Part shown: positions 19,301 through 27,461 of the stretch, one piece after another
Position numbering within the stretch: position 1 is the first letter of the stretch
Layout of the letters: every line of letters starts with the position of its first letter
NCBI GenBank assembly: GCA_934635045.1
Contig: CAKTZA010000051.1
Location: 1 to 28,276 of the forward strand
Origin: an uncultured Kiritimatiellota bacterium
Lineage (GTDB): Bacteria; Verrucomicrobiota; Kiritimatiellia; RFP12; UBA1067
Length of the DNA stretch: 28,276 bases
Direction of reading: 5' to 3'
Notes under the pieces: model-generated
Database searches by the model: none
Told to the model about the DNA's origin: nothing
Seen by the model: the letters and a program-made list of their open reading frames with translations, nothing else
Program-made: the position numbers and the translations under genes

Positions 19301-19433
19301 CGCGATGAAGGCGATCGGCATCTGCACGATGTCGGGCATGCTGCTCGCGACGTTCGTCGGCATCGTCTTCGTGCCGGCGCTCTACGCCGTCTTCCAGCGG
19401 TTGCGCGAGAAGTGCTCTCGCCGCCGCGCGTGA
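16332..19433 (+). CDS. RND (AcrB/HAE1-type) efflux pump inner-membrane subunit
   Basis: 1033 residues, the usual length for the hydrophobe/amphiphile efflux family. The proton-relay residues are in place: G-S-L-V-D-D-A-I-V-V-V-E-N with Asp409/Asp410 in helix 4 (AcrB Asp407/408) and A-A-K-N-A-I-L with Lys933 in helix 10 (AcrB Lys940). It has the standard two-fold plan: helix 1 (about 13-32), a large periplasmic loop with G-V-G-Q-V-Q-T-S-G-R, five or six helices, a second loop and a second helix set. It would export drugs, bile salts or other amphiphiles from the inner membrane and periplasm. Helix 1 is preceded by I-F-V-R-R-P, as normal for the family, so ATG 16332 is a sound start; the alternative GTG 16317 overlaps the AGAAAGG ribosome binding site. 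No membrane-fusion or TolC-like partner is adjacent. The gene ends in a strong terminator. Confidence 0.92.
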   Translation: MKSISEIFVRRPKLAWSAMIALTLCGMICLFRMPISEYPQIVPVTITVSCTYTGASADDLDASVGQIVEDEINGVEDIWYYKSSKSSKGLYTCYCVFRPGTPSNVALMNVQNAVKRAEPKLPTEVTQSGITVKKSPEDRLVMYCFVTDGREMDIMELSNFVEKQVADAIARVAGVGQVQTSGRTYAMRIWLDPIRLSALDISIDEIKNAVLAQNVQAAAGFVGAEYANRYLNFKLNVKGRLKTKEEFENIVIRSNPKTGAQVLVKDVARVELGCKGYTIRSRFNDQPTVYFEAYKSPDANSVETAQRVKAEVEKWISRLPKGVEAVLVDDSTAFTLVFLKETFKTLVIALLLVVAITYLFLQDWRATFVPAIAIPISLFATFAVLYPLGYTLNVLTMFGLILVIGSLVDDAIVVVENCQSLMLREGLSAKEAAKKSMSQITGAIIATTLVTLACYLPLVFYSGMVGMMYVQFAVTMCVALCFSTVVALVLSPVLCAYLLKPPRETPARVFAPFNWTLDRFRRGYLRFVLFFIRHAVVTVLLFAAFAAALWFVSGKVPTAFLPKEDRGYIMFNGRLSEGQSMERTIAVSDAIYERIRQIPGVVSCTQRCGSNSLWGSGENLFTIFTRLEHWDDRKTAEKSIDTVMERIREVLKDFPQVDYSLTQPAAIKGLGGSSGVGFNFCSIEGCEPEELLAAADDFVLTLSTNALVTAAKHGFTCSTPQLELKLDRQKVDILGLTPKKVFATLQNQLASYYVNDFNIKGGVYQVKLQNDPDFRVGIADIEAVRISTDGGATVPLASLGTVEYVGGTRETMSYNKMLAAWCDVTPAPGVSSSDIMRLIERTPKPKGFDIEWGPVQSQEKENEGRLAILMAFALVFAYLFLVAQYESWTIPISVMLSVLFAIVGAFVGLWVTKTDLSVYAQLGCVMLIGLAAKNAILMVEFSKQERARGLSILTSAYNGANLRFRAVQMTAWSFIIGVLPLAFASGAGAGAMKAIGICTMSGMLLATFVGIVFVPALYAVFQRLREKCSRRRA

Positions 19434-19490
19434 GGCGGGTCATCCGCTACAACCGTTACTTCAAGTAAGTCGAAGGCGGTCTGCGAAAAG

Positions 19491-19533
19491 ACGCCGGTGA
19501 TGGGGAGTCCGATCCCTGTCATCGGCGTTTTGC
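19491..19533 (+). terminator. Rho-independent terminator after the RND gene
   Basis: Bases 19491-19500 pair with 19519-19528 with one G-T wobble, and GGGA/TCCC pair inside. TTTTGCTATT follows. AAAA before the stem suggests that it could also work on the other strand. Confidence 0.8.
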
Positions 19534-19588
19534 TATTGAGGCAGAGCCTGAAAAAAGTTGACATGTCTTTTGCTCCCAGACGCCTCGC

Positions 19589-19601
19589 TTTTTGCTATAC
19601 T
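19589..19601 (+). promoter_or_regulatory. Extended -10 promoter of the alpha-galactosidase/GRE operon
   Basis: TTTTTGCTATACT has TATACT at 19596-19601 and is the same motif as at 16260 and 28208. A TTGACA at 19558-19563 lies too far upstream (32 bases) to serve as its -35. The leader holds a six-codon frame (ATG at 19619, TAA at 19637-19639) that spans the AAGGA ribosome binding site of the next gene. Confidence 0.65.
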
Positions 19602-19646
19602 AGCCCCCATCGGCAGAAATGAACCAAGAAAAGGAATAACAAAGAT

Positions 19647-21746
19647 ATGTCATTCGTTCCAATGGGCAAGGTGACGTGGCGGAAGCGCGCGGCCGTACTG
19701 GCGGGACTGGCCGTCGGCGCGGCGCTGGCGGCGGTCGGCGACGTGCGGTATGTGGATGCGCTGGACCTCTCCTGCGCGTATAACGGGCGCGGCGACCGGA
19801 CGGGCGTGCGCCAGGCGGTCGGCGGCACGCCGCTGACCGTCGCGGAAAAGGCCTTTGCGCGCGGCATCGGCGCGCGGGCCGAGGGCGCGGTCGGCTTCCG
19901 GCTGGACGGGCGCGCGACGGCGCTGGACGCGCGCGTCGGCGTGGACGACTGCGCGCGCCGCCTGAAGCGCGGCGACCGCCAGGTGCAGATGGTCTTCCGC
20001 GTGTGGGCGGACGGAAAGGTCGCCTGGCGGTCGCCGTCCCTGCGCGAGGGAATGCAGCCGGTCGAGGTGCACGTCGATCTCGCCGGCGTCAGGGAGCTCG
20101 TGCTGGAGACGTCGTCGGACGCGCCGTGGGCCGCGTTCGACGCCGCCTACGGCGACTGGCTCGACGCGCGCATCACGTGCGCGGACGACGCGCGGATCGA
20201 GCCGCTCGGCGGGCCGGAGGCGATGCGGCAGCTCGGCATCCTCACGCCGCCGGAGAAGCCGGAGCCGCAGATCAACGGCGCGGACATCTGGGGCGTCCGC
20301 CCCGGACGGCCGATCGTCTTCCGCGTCGCGACGTCCGGCGAACGTCCGCTGCGCTTCACGGCAAAGGGCCTGCCGGACGGCGTGACGCTCGATGCCGAGA
20401 AGGGGATCCTGCGCGGCACGGCGCCGGCGCAGAAGGGCGACTACGACATCGAGGTGACGGCGGAGAACGCGAAGGGACGGGCGACGCGGACGATCCGCCT
20501 CGCGGTCGGGGACACGATCGCCCTGACGCCGCCCATGGGCTGGAACAGCTGGAACATCTGGGGCTCGCGGTTCACGGGCGAGCATGCGCGGGAGGCCGCG
20601 CGCGCGCTGGACGCCACGGGCCTCGGCGACCATGGCTGGGCCTACGTCAACCTCGACGACTTCTGGGAGATGAACAACGCGCCGCAGAACAAGGACCGGC
20701 CCGAACTGCGCGGGCCCGCCCGCGACGCCGAGGGGCGAATCCTGCCGAACCCGTCGTTCCACGACATGAAGGGCCTGACGGACGACATCCACGCGCTCGG
20801 CTTCCGCGCGGGGCTCTACTCCTCGCCGGGGCCGACGACCTGCGGTGGCTGCGAGGGCAGCTACGGGCACGAGCTGCAGGACGCGATGCAGTGGGCCGAA
20901 TGGGGCTTCGACTACGTCAAGTACGACTGGTGCTCCTACGACGAGGTCATCGCCGACGAGCGCGGCGGGCTGCCGTGGCACATCGGCGACTGGCGCGACG
21001 TGCGCGGCGAATCGAAGCGGCGCCCCTACAGGCTGATGCAGGACTGCCTCAAGCGTCAGAACCGCGACATCCTCTACTCCTTCTGCCAGTACGGCATGGG
21101 CCACGCCGAGGAGTGGGCGCGCGAGGCCGGGGCGAACGCCTGGCGCGTCTGGGAGGACATGAAGGACTCCTGGCCGTGGATGTGGCGGTCGGTCGAGTCG
21201 CGCCTCGGCGCCGAGAACTACTGGAAGTGGTCGGGTCCCGGCTGCTGGATCGACCTCGACATGATGATCGTCGGCGACCAGCGCTCGTGCGGCTTCACGC
21301 ACCCGACGTTCCTCACGCCGAACGAGCAGTACACGCACGTCTCGCTGTGGTGCATGCTCGGCTCGCCGCTCCTGATCGGCTGCGACCTGACGAAACTCGA
21401 CGCGTTCACGCGCAGCCTGCTCGTCAACGACGAGGTGCTCGCCGTGATCCAGGACCGGCTCGGCAAGATCGCCCGGCGCATCCGCCGGACGGACGCGGAG
21501 GAGGTCTGGGCGCGTCCGCTCGTCGGCGGCTTCACGGCCGTCGCCCTTGTCAACAAGCATCCGTTCGCCCGCGAGATCACGGTGACGTTCGAGGAGCTCG
21601 GCCTCGGCGGCGGCGAGCGGTGGGTCAAGGACCTCTGGCGGCAGAAGTGCGAGGGGCGTCACGCCGGCGCGTATACGGCCCTCGTGCCGCCGCACGCGAC
21701 CAAGCTCGTCAAGACGCGCGCGGTCGACTGCCCGAAATGCGAGTGA
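19647..21746 (+). CDS. Secreted GH27 alpha-galactosidase with NPCBM domain
   Basis: 699 residues. The N-terminus (positive MSFVPMGKVTWRKR, then a hydrophobic A-V-L-A-G-L-A-V-G-A-A-L-A-A) is an export signal. Next comes an NPCBM-type carbohydrate-binding domain (about 33-185, with G-I-G-A-R-A near the front and L-V-L-E-T-S-S-D-A-P), an Ig-like segment (about 225-290, G-L-P-D-G-V-T-L-D-A-E-K-G), and the GH27 barrel, which opens T-P-P-M-G-W-N-S-W-N at 294. The nucleophile is probably Asp427 in Y-V-K-Y-D-W-C, and the acid/base probably Asp504 in W-R-V-W-E-D-M. It should release terminal alpha-galactose, or a related alpha-linked sugar, outside the cytoplasm. It is the first gene of a five-gene operon. 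AAGGA at 19631-19635 lies upstream of ATG 19647. Confidence 0.9.
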   Translation: MSFVPMGKVTWRKRAAVLAGLAVGAALAAVGDVRYVDALDLSCAYNGRGDRTGVRQAVGGTPLTVAEKAFARGIGARAEGAVGFRLDGRATALDARVGVDDCARRLKRGDRQVQMVFRVWADGKVAWRSPSLREGMQPVEVHVDLAGVRELVLETSSDAPWAAFDAAYGDWLDARITCADDARIEPLGGPEAMRQLGILTPPEKPEPQINGADIWGVRPGRPIVFRVATSGERPLRFTAKGLPDGVTLDAEKGILRGTAPAQKGDYDIEVTAENAKGRATRTIRLAVGDTIALTPPMGWNSWNIWGSRFTGEHAREAARALDATGLGDHGWAYVNLDDFWEMNNAPQNKDRPELRGPARDAEGRILPNPSFHDMKGLTDDIHALGFRAGLYSSPGPTTCGGCEGSYGHELQDAMQWAEWGFDYVKYDWCSYDEVIADERGGLPWHIGDWRDVRGESKRRPYRLMQDCLKRQNRDILYSFCQYGMGHAEEWAREAGANAWRVWEDMKDSWPWMWRSVESRLGAENYWKWSGPGCWIDLDMMIVGDQRSCGFTHPTFLTPNEQYTHVSLWCMLGSPLLIGCDLTKLDAFTRSLLVNDEVLAVIQDRLGKIARRIRRTDAEEVWARPLVGGFTAVALVNKHPFAREITVTFEELGLGGGERWVKDLWRQKCEGRHAGAYTALVPPHATKLVKTRAVDCPKCE

Positions 21747-21771
21747 GGCCACGACAGGAGAGACAGGTGTC

Positions 21772-23991
21772 ATGACGAAGAAGCTTCTGAATCTGGCGGC
21801 GGTTTGCGCCGTGTGCGGCGGGGCGTCGGCGGACACTTCGCTCACCGTCGGCGCGTGGTCGGTGGACTTCGCGGCGGCGGAGGCGCGGCTCACATTGTCA
21901 CATGCGGCGAGCGGCGCGCGCCTCGCGGGGCGTCTCTCGTTCACGGGCCCCGAAAAGGTGACGGGGAGCGGTGTCGCCGCCAATCCGGCTCGGACGGCGG
22001 CTTGGCGCGTGACGGACGCGCGGGACGGCGCGACGGGGCGGCTCGCGCTGGTCGACCCGGCGGACAACGTTCACGGCTACATCGCCTTCCAGGCGGACGG
22101 CGACCGCGTCTCGCTGCTCGTCTACCACCGCACGGCCTTCGCCTACGACGGCGAACTGCGCTTCGAGGCCGACCTGGCCTTTCGCGGCGACGCGATCCCC
22201 TGCCGGCTCGCGCCCAAGGCGCACGACCGCGTCCTGTCGGTGAAGAGCGGCGCGGCGGTTTCGCGCGACGACGACGCGCTCTTCTCGCCGGCGGCGGACG
22301 AGGCGCTGACGTTCTCGGCCGGGCAGCTGTCCGCGTCGGCGGACGGCGCGTGGCGGCTCGCCGCGACGCTGTCGATCGCCGACCCGACGCGCAACGCGCT
22401 GTCGTTCGCCGTCGTGCGAGACTACTACAAGAGCCGATGGGTGCCGTACTACCGTCCGCTCGACCGCGCGCGCGCGCCGCATGCGCCGACCGGGTGGCTG
22501 AGCTGGAACACCTACTTCGATCAGGCCGGCTCGAAGGAGAACCTTGACGAGGCGCGGTTCGCCGCGAAATGGTTCAGGCCGTTCGGCATGGAGATCTGGA
22601 ACATCGAGTCGTGGCAGGACAACTCCGACCGCCTGCCGGTGTCGAAGTTCCACAACATGAACCTCGAAACCTACGCGAAGCAGTTCCCGGAGGGCATGAA
22701 GTGGCTCGCGGACGAGATCCGCAAGCTCGGCTTCAAGCCGGGGCTGTGGATGGCGCCCTACGGCACGGGCAACGAGGCGTTCTACCGGGCGCACCGCGAC
22801 TGGTTCCTGCATGACGCGGAGGGGCATCCGATCCGCTCGTGGAATGGCAAGTTCACGCTCGACCCGACGGTGCCGGAGGCGCTCGACCACCTGACGCGGA
22901 TCTTCGACACGGCCTCGCATGACTGGGGCTACGAGTTCTTCAAGATCGACGGCATGTCCGGGCGCGGGCCGGGCTACTGCGCCCACCTGTACGAGCGCCC
23001 CGACGTCCGCGCGCGCTTCCGCGACCCGAACTGTCCGAACCCGTTTGAGCGCACGGTTGCGGCGTTCCGCAAGGGCATCGGCGACGACCGCCTCTTTCTC
23101 GCGTGCCAGGGCCACTTCACGGGGGCGGAGGCGGCCTACGCCGACGCGAGCCGCACGGGCGCCGACATCGTGCATCCGAACGAGCCGGTGAAGTGGGCGA
23201 ACATCCTCCTCCAGGCCCGGTGCACGGTGAACCAGATCTTCGCGCACGGCATCGTCTTCTGGAGCGACCCCGACTGCATGCTCGTGAGCCAGGGGGCGCT
23301 GGCGCGCGAACAGGCGCAGGTCGAGGCGACGGTCGTCGCGCTGCCCGGCCAGCAGACGTTCGCCGGCGACAAGCTGGCCGAACTCGCGCCCGACCGCGTG
23401 CGCCTCATCCAGCAGGCGCTGCCGGTCTGCGACACGCGCCCGGCGAAGCTCTATCCGCAGTTCGGGCACCTCCCGGTGTGGGATCTCCACGTGGCACGTC
23501 CGTTCGGCGACTGGCACGTCGTCGCGCTCTTCAACTGGGGCGACACCGAGGCGCGCGTGGGCGTGGACTGGGACGAGCTGGGCGAGCCGGCGGCGCGCCG
23601 CTTCCTCGGCTGGGAGTTCTGGGGCGGAACGTTCCTCGGCGCGCAGACGGGGCGGCTGGAGCTGTCCGTGCCCGCGCGCAGCGTGCGGCTCGTCTCGCTG
23701 CGTCCCGACCGGGGGCGGCCGCAGGTCCTCACGACCGACCGGCACCTCACGCAGGGCGGCGTCGAGCTGAAGGACGAGCAGTGGTCGGGCCGGACGCTGA
23801 CGGCGACCGTCCGCACGGTCGGCGGCTTCCCGCTGACGCTGCGCGTCGCCGTGCCGGCGGGCTTCGCCGTGCGCAAGGTCTCGGCGGTCGGCGCGGCTGT
23901 CGCGTCGGCCCCGGAGGCGGACGGCCGCGTGCTCGCCGTCACGCTCACGGGCGACGTCTCGGCGGACGTCCCGGTCACGGTCGAATTCTGA
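21772..23991 (+). CDS. Secreted GH36-like alpha-galactosidase (melibiase-type)
   Basis: 739 residues with a signal peptide (MTKKLLNLAAVCAVCGGASA). An N-terminal beta-sandwich of about 230 residues precedes the barrel, which starts near P-T-G-W-L-S-W-N-T-Y. G-L-W-M-A-P-Y and F-F-K-I-D-G-M mark the clan GH-D active site with nucleophile Asp393; R-T-G-A-D-I-V gives Asp465 as the likely acid/base. The C-terminal beta domain ends with an extra ~90 residues (about 650-739). Clan membership is sure, but the linkage is not: this branch also holds enzymes for other alpha-linked sugars. AGGAGAGACAGG at 21755-21766 is its ribosome binding site, and only 25 bases separate it from the GH27 gene. Two clan-D enzymes of different families side by side suggest a branched or decorated substrate (inference). 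Confidence 0.85.
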   Translation: MTKKLLNLAAVCAVCGGASADTSLTVGAWSVDFAAAEARLTLSHAASGARLAGRLSFTGPEKVTGSGVAANPARTAAWRVTDARDGATGRLALVDPADNVHGYIAFQADGDRVSLLVYHRTAFAYDGELRFEADLAFRGDAIPCRLAPKAHDRVLSVKSGAAVSRDDDALFSPAADEALTFSAGQLSASADGAWRLAATLSIADPTRNALSFAVVRDYYKSRWVPYYRPLDRARAPHAPTGWLSWNTYFDQAGSKENLDEARFAAKWFRPFGMEIWNIESWQDNSDRLPVSKFHNMNLETYAKQFPEGMKWLADEIRKLGFKPGLWMAPYGTGNEAFYRAHRDWFLHDAEGHPIRSWNGKFTLDPTVPEALDHLTRIFDTASHDWGYEFFKIDGMSGRGPGYCAHLYERPDVRARFRDPNCPNPFERTVAAFRKGIGDDRLFLACQGHFTGAEAAYADASRTGADIVHPNEPVKWANILLQARCTVNQIFAHGIVFWSDPDCMLVSQGALAREQAQVEATVVALPGQQTFAGDKLAELAPDRVRLIQQALPVCDTRPAKLYPQFGHLPVWDLHVARPFGDWHVVALFNWGDTEARVGVDWDELGEPAARRFLGWEFWGGTFLGAQTGRLELSVPARSVRLVSLRPDRGRPQVLTTDRHLTQGGVELKDEQWSGRTLTATVRTVGGFPLTLRVAVPAGFAVRKVSAVGAAVASAPEADGRVLAVTLTGDVSADVPVTVEF

Positions 23992-24007
23992 TTGAGGGAC
24001 GAAGGTC

Positions 24008-25366
24008 GTGAACAGGTCTCTTTTCTACATCGTCACGGTCGCCGCGCTCGGCGGCTTCCTCTTCGGCTTCGACTCCGGCGTCATCTCCGGCGCGGAGAAG
24101 GCGGTCCAGGACGAGTTCGCGCTCACGCCGTTCTGGCATGGGCTCATCATCTCGGGCGCGCTGATCGGCACGGTCATCGGCGTCTTCACGGCGGGGCGGC
24201 CCTCCGACCGCTGGGGGCGCAAGCCGACGCTGTGGCTGATGGGGACGCTCTTCCTGGTCTCGGCCGTCGGGTGCGCGTTCACGCCGTTCGACCGGACGTG
24301 GGGCCCGCACCTCCTCGGTTGGTTCCGCTTCATCGGCGGCCTCGCGATCGGCGGTGTCTCCGTCGTCGTGCCGCTCTACCTCGTCGAGGTCTCGCCGGGG
24401 AAGTATCGCGGACGGCTGGTGGCGATGAACCAGTTCAACATCGTCTTCGGCATCCTGATCTCGTACGTCTCGAACTATCTGATCGCGCGCTTTCTGCCGG
24501 ATGTCGACCCGAAGATCGTCTGGCGCGTGATGCTCGGCGCCGAGTGTCTGCCGATCTTCCTGTTCATGGGGCTTCTGGGCACGATTCCCGAATCGCCGCG
24601 CTGGCTCGTGCGCGCGGGACAGGCCGAGGCGGCGCGTGGCGTGCTGGAGCGCATCGGCTACCCGGAGGTGACGCGGACGCTGGGCGAGATCCGGGCGTCG
24701 CTCGCGGCGGCGGTCGGCGGCGGCGACGTGCCGCTCTTCCAGCGGCGCTACCTCAAGCCGATCCTGCTCGCGTTCCTGATCGCGTTCTTCAACCAGGTGT
24801 CGGGCATCAACGCGATCAACTATTACGCGCCGCGCATCTTCCAGCTGATCTTCGGCGAGGGGTCGGCGAACGCCGCGCTCGTCGGGACGATCGGCGTCGG
24901 CTGCGTGAACCTGACGTTCACGATGCTGGCGTTCCTCGTGATCGACCGCTTCGGACGGCGCGCGATGATCGTCGGCGGCTCGGCGCTCATGATCTTGATG
25001 CACGCGCTCGTCGCGTGGCAGCTCGCCCGGCCGCAGCCGAACGCGGCGATCGCCGTCGCGGGCATCCTCGGCTTCATCGCGTTCTTCGCGGTGTCGTCCG
25101 GCGCGGTCATCTGGGTCTACATTTCGGAAGTCTTCCCGAACGTCGTCCGCGCGAAGGGACAGGCCCTCGGCTGCTTCACGCACTGGTTCATGTGCACCGT
25201 CATCTCCTGGGCGTTCCCCGTCGTGGCGGAGCGCGCGGGGACGTGGGCATTCGCGTTCTTCGCCTTCATGATGGCGCTCCAGCTCGTCTGGGCGCTCTTC
25301 TTCATGCCCGAGACGAAGGGCGGCTCGATTGAGGACATCGAGCGGCGGCTGGGAATCGGGAAATAA
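24008..25366 (+). CDS. MFS sugar/H+ symporter (XylE/GalP-type)
   Basis: 452 residues, with twelve predicted helices by hydrophobicity. The sugar-porter signatures are all present: F-G-F-D-S-G-V-I-S-G-A in helix 1, D-R-W-G-R-K-P in the 2-3 loop, P-E-S-P-R-W-L-V at the end of helix 6, Q-V-S-G-I-N-A-I-N-Y-Y in helix 7, and P-E-T-K-G at the end of helix 12. The start is GTG 24008, just before N-R-S-L-F-Y-I-V-T-V and 16 bases after the GH36 stop, with GAGGGA at 23994-23999. It should import the monosaccharide released by the two exported galactosidases using the proton gradient. There is no kinase or aldose epimerase gene nearby, so the next catabolic step after import must be encoded elsewhere or be done by the radical enzyme that follows. 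Confidence 0.92.
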   Translation: MNRSLFYIVTVAALGGFLFGFDSGVISGAEKAVQDEFALTPFWHGLIISGALIGTVIGVFTAGRPSDRWGRKPTLWLMGTLFLVSAVGCAFTPFDRTWGPHLLGWFRFIGGLAIGGVSVVVPLYLVEVSPGKYRGRLVAMNQFNIVFGILISYVSNYLIARFLPDVDPKIVWRVMLGAECLPIFLFMGLLGTIPESPRWLVRAGQAEAARGVLERIGYPEVTRTLGEIRASLAAAVGGGDVPLFQRRYLKPILLAFLIAFFNQVSGINAINYYAPRIFQLIFGEGSANAALVGTIGVGCVNLTFTMLAFLVIDRFGRRAMIVGGSALMILMHALVAWQLARPQPNAAIAVAGILGFIAFFAVSSGAVIWVYISEVFPNVVRAKGQALGCFTHWFMCTVISWAFPVVAERAGTWAFAFFAFMMALQLVWALFFMPETKGGSIEDIERRLGIGK

Positions 25367-25388
25367 TCGAATCGTCGAATAATCGAAT
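25362..25388 (+). repeat. Direct repeat AATAATCGAAT x2 before the radical-enzyme gene
   Basis: AATAATCGAAT occurs at 25362-25372 and again at 25378-25388, a 16-base period in an otherwise GC-rich region. The first copy overlaps the stop of the symporter gene. It could be an operator or simply a low-GC ribosome-loading site; no Shine-Dalgarno is seen before ATG 25395. Confidence 0.5.
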
Positions 25389-25394
25389 TGCACT

Positions 25395-27461
25395 ATGACA
25401 GACAGAATCAAATCACTGCTGGATCGCACCTTTGACAAGGAGCAGGCGAAGTTCCGCCGCGACGTCGACTGGAAGCCGCTGCTCGACCAGTTCATCGCCG
25501 AGCGGATCGACGACGAGACGCGCGCGCGGATGGGGCTGGAGGCGATGCTCGCCGCCGAGACGCCCGCGTTCATGGACGGCGAGCGACTGCACTTCCTGCG
25601 GACGGTGCGGCAGATTCCCGACCTCCATTCCGACGCCGAAATGGACGCCCGCCGCGCGGCGGGCACGGCCTTCGGCGAGAAGGGCGTCGTCTTTAACCTG
25701 ACGGCCGACTTCGCGCCGACAATCCGCGACGGCCTCGACGCGCGTCTCGCCGAGCTGGCGGCACGCCTGTCGCGTGCCCGCGCCGAGAAAGATGACGACG
25801 GCATCAACTTCCTTGAAAACGCGATTCGCTCCGTCCAGGCCGTCCTCGGTCTCGTCGACCGCTACATCCAAGCCCTCAGCGCGCAACCCTCGACTGCCAA
25901 CGACCAACTTTTTTCTGCTGTCCACACGGGTGCGAAGACGTTCCCGGAGGCGCTGCAGGTGCTGCGTGTCCTTCACTACGCGCTCTGGTGCGAGGGCGAG
26001 TATCACTGCGGGCTCGGCCGCATCGACCAGTATCTCTACCCCTATTATGACGCAGACATCCGGGCGGGACGGCTCACCGACGATGCGGCGCTCGCGTGGC
26101 TGGAGGAGTTCTTCATCGCCTGCAACCGCGACAGCGACCTCTACATCGGCGTCCAGCAGGGCGACAACGGGCAGTCCGTCATGCTCGGCGGCGTGACACG
26201 CGACGGGAAGCCCGCGTTCAACGCGCTCTCGCGCCTCTGCCTGAAGGCGTGCGGCGAACTGAAGCTCGTCGACCCGAAGATCAGCCTGCGCGTCGACAGG
26301 ACGACGCCGCTCGACGTCTACGAGGCCGGCACGGAGCTGACGGCGAAGGGGCTTGGCTTCCCGCAGTACGCGAACGACGACGTCGTCATTCCCGCGCTCG
26401 TGCGGTGGGGCTACGATCTCGCGGACGCGCGCGACTACTCCGTCGCCGCCTGCTGGGAATTCCTGATTCCCGGCTGCGGACTGGACATCAACAACATCGA
26501 CGCCGTGTCGTTCGTCGGCTGTCTGGACGCGGCGCTGCGGGCGGCTTCGGACGCGGCGACCTACGAGACCGTCGAGCGCGCGTTCTTCGACGAGATCCAG
26601 CGTCGGGCGGATGCGCTCGTCGTGAAGTATCGCCACGTCGAGATTCTGCCGGGGCCTTTTGTCTCGGTTCTCTCCACGGGCTGCATCGATCGGGCGCGCG
26701 ACATCTGCCGAGGCGCGAAGTACAACAACTTCGGCATCCACGGCACGGGCATTGCCGTCGCCGTCGATTCGCTCGCCTCCGTGCGGGATCTCGTCTTCGA
26801 GCGGAAGCTCGTGACGCTGCCGGAACTCGTGAAGCTGCTCGATACCGACTTCGCCGAGCGTCCCGATGTCCTTGCGGCGGCGAAGGCCGCGCCGAAGATG
26901 GGGAACGCCGACCCGCGCGTCGATGCGATCGCGCAGCGGCTCATCGATTTCTGGGGACACGCCTTCGACGGCAAGCGGAACGACCGGGGCGGCATCTTCC
27001 GTCCGGGCACGGGCTCGGCGATGTACTACATCTGGCACGCGCGCGAAGTTCCCGCGAGCGCCGACGGACGCCGGGCGGGCGAGCCGCTTTCGGCCAACTA
27101 CGCGCCGTCGCTCGACGCGCCGGTCAAGGGGCCGATCTCGGTCGTCCGCTCGTTCACGGCGCCGGATCTCGTGCCGGTCTGCAACGGCGGGCCGCTCACG
27201 ATCGAGATCCACGATTCGGCGTTCGCGTTCCCGGACGGCGTTGCCAAGGTCGCGCAGCTCGTGAAGTTCTTCGTCGATCGCGGCGGACACCAGATGCAGA
27301 TCAACACGATCAACCGCGAGACGCTGCTGGATGCGCAGGCGCATCCCGAACGGCATCGCCACCTGATCGTGCGCGTGTGGGGCTGGTCGGGCTATTTCGT
27401 CGAGCTTGACCGCGAGTATCAGGACCAGATCATCCGCCGCGTCGAGCTGGCCGTCGCATGA
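25395..27461 (+). CDS. Glycyl radical enzyme, PFL-like, probably of eliminase type
   Basis: 688 residues, shorter than pyruvate formate-lyase (about 760) and the diol dehydratases (about 790-850). The C-terminal radical loop is clear: R-V-W-G-W-S-G-Y-F with Gly663 as the radical site, followed by the usual D-Q-I-I-R-R helix. The active-site loop reads S-V-A-A-C-W-E-F, so the thiyl cysteine is Cys353, with a Glu two residues on. Cys-X-Glu is the pattern of the dehydratases and C-N/C-S lyases (glycerol and propanediol dehydratase, CutC, IslA), whereas PFL has Cys-Cys; the proline that normally follows is absent here. The reaction is therefore unknown. It is cytoplasmic and destroyed by oxygen in this family. 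It overlaps its activase by four bases and follows a sugar symporter; no microcompartment shell gene is present. Confidence 0.88.
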   Translation: MTDRIKSLLDRTFDKEQAKFRRDVDWKPLLDQFIAERIDDETRARMGLEAMLAAETPAFMDGERLHFLRTVRQIPDLHSDAEMDARRAAGTAFGEKGVVFNLTADFAPTIRDGLDARLAELAARLSRARAEKDDDGINFLENAIRSVQAVLGLVDRYIQALSAQPSTANDQLFSAVHTGAKTFPEALQVLRVLHYALWCEGEYHCGLGRIDQYLYPYYDADIRAGRLTDDAALAWLEEFFIACNRDSDLYIGVQQGDNGQSVMLGGVTRDGKPAFNALSRLCLKACGELKLVDPKISLRVDRTTPLDVYEAGTELTAKGLGFPQYANDDVVIPALVRWGYDLADARDYSVAACWEFLIPGCGLDINNIDAVSFVGCLDAALRAASDAATYETVERAFFDEIQRRADALVVKYRHVEILPGPFVSVLSTGCIDRARDICRGAKYNNFGIHGTGIAVAVDSLASVRDLVFERKLVTLPELVKLLDTDFAERPDVLAAAKAAPKMGNADPRVDAIAQRLIDFWGHAFDGKRNDRGGIFRPGTGSAMYYIWHAREVPASADGRRAGEPLSANYAPSLDAPVKGPISVVRSFTAPDLVPVCNGGPLTIEIHDSAFAFPDGVAKVAQLVKFFVDRGGHQMQINTINRETLLDAQAHPERHRHLIVRVWGWSGYFVELDREYQDQIIRRVELAVA

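Noticed and set aside
19558..19563. TTGACA as a -35 box
   Set aside because: It is 32 bases from the TATACT, and no other -10 is found 16-18 bases downstream.
21898..23745. 615-codon minus-strand frame inside the GH36-like gene
   Set aside because: It is a shadow of the real gene with the same features as the others.
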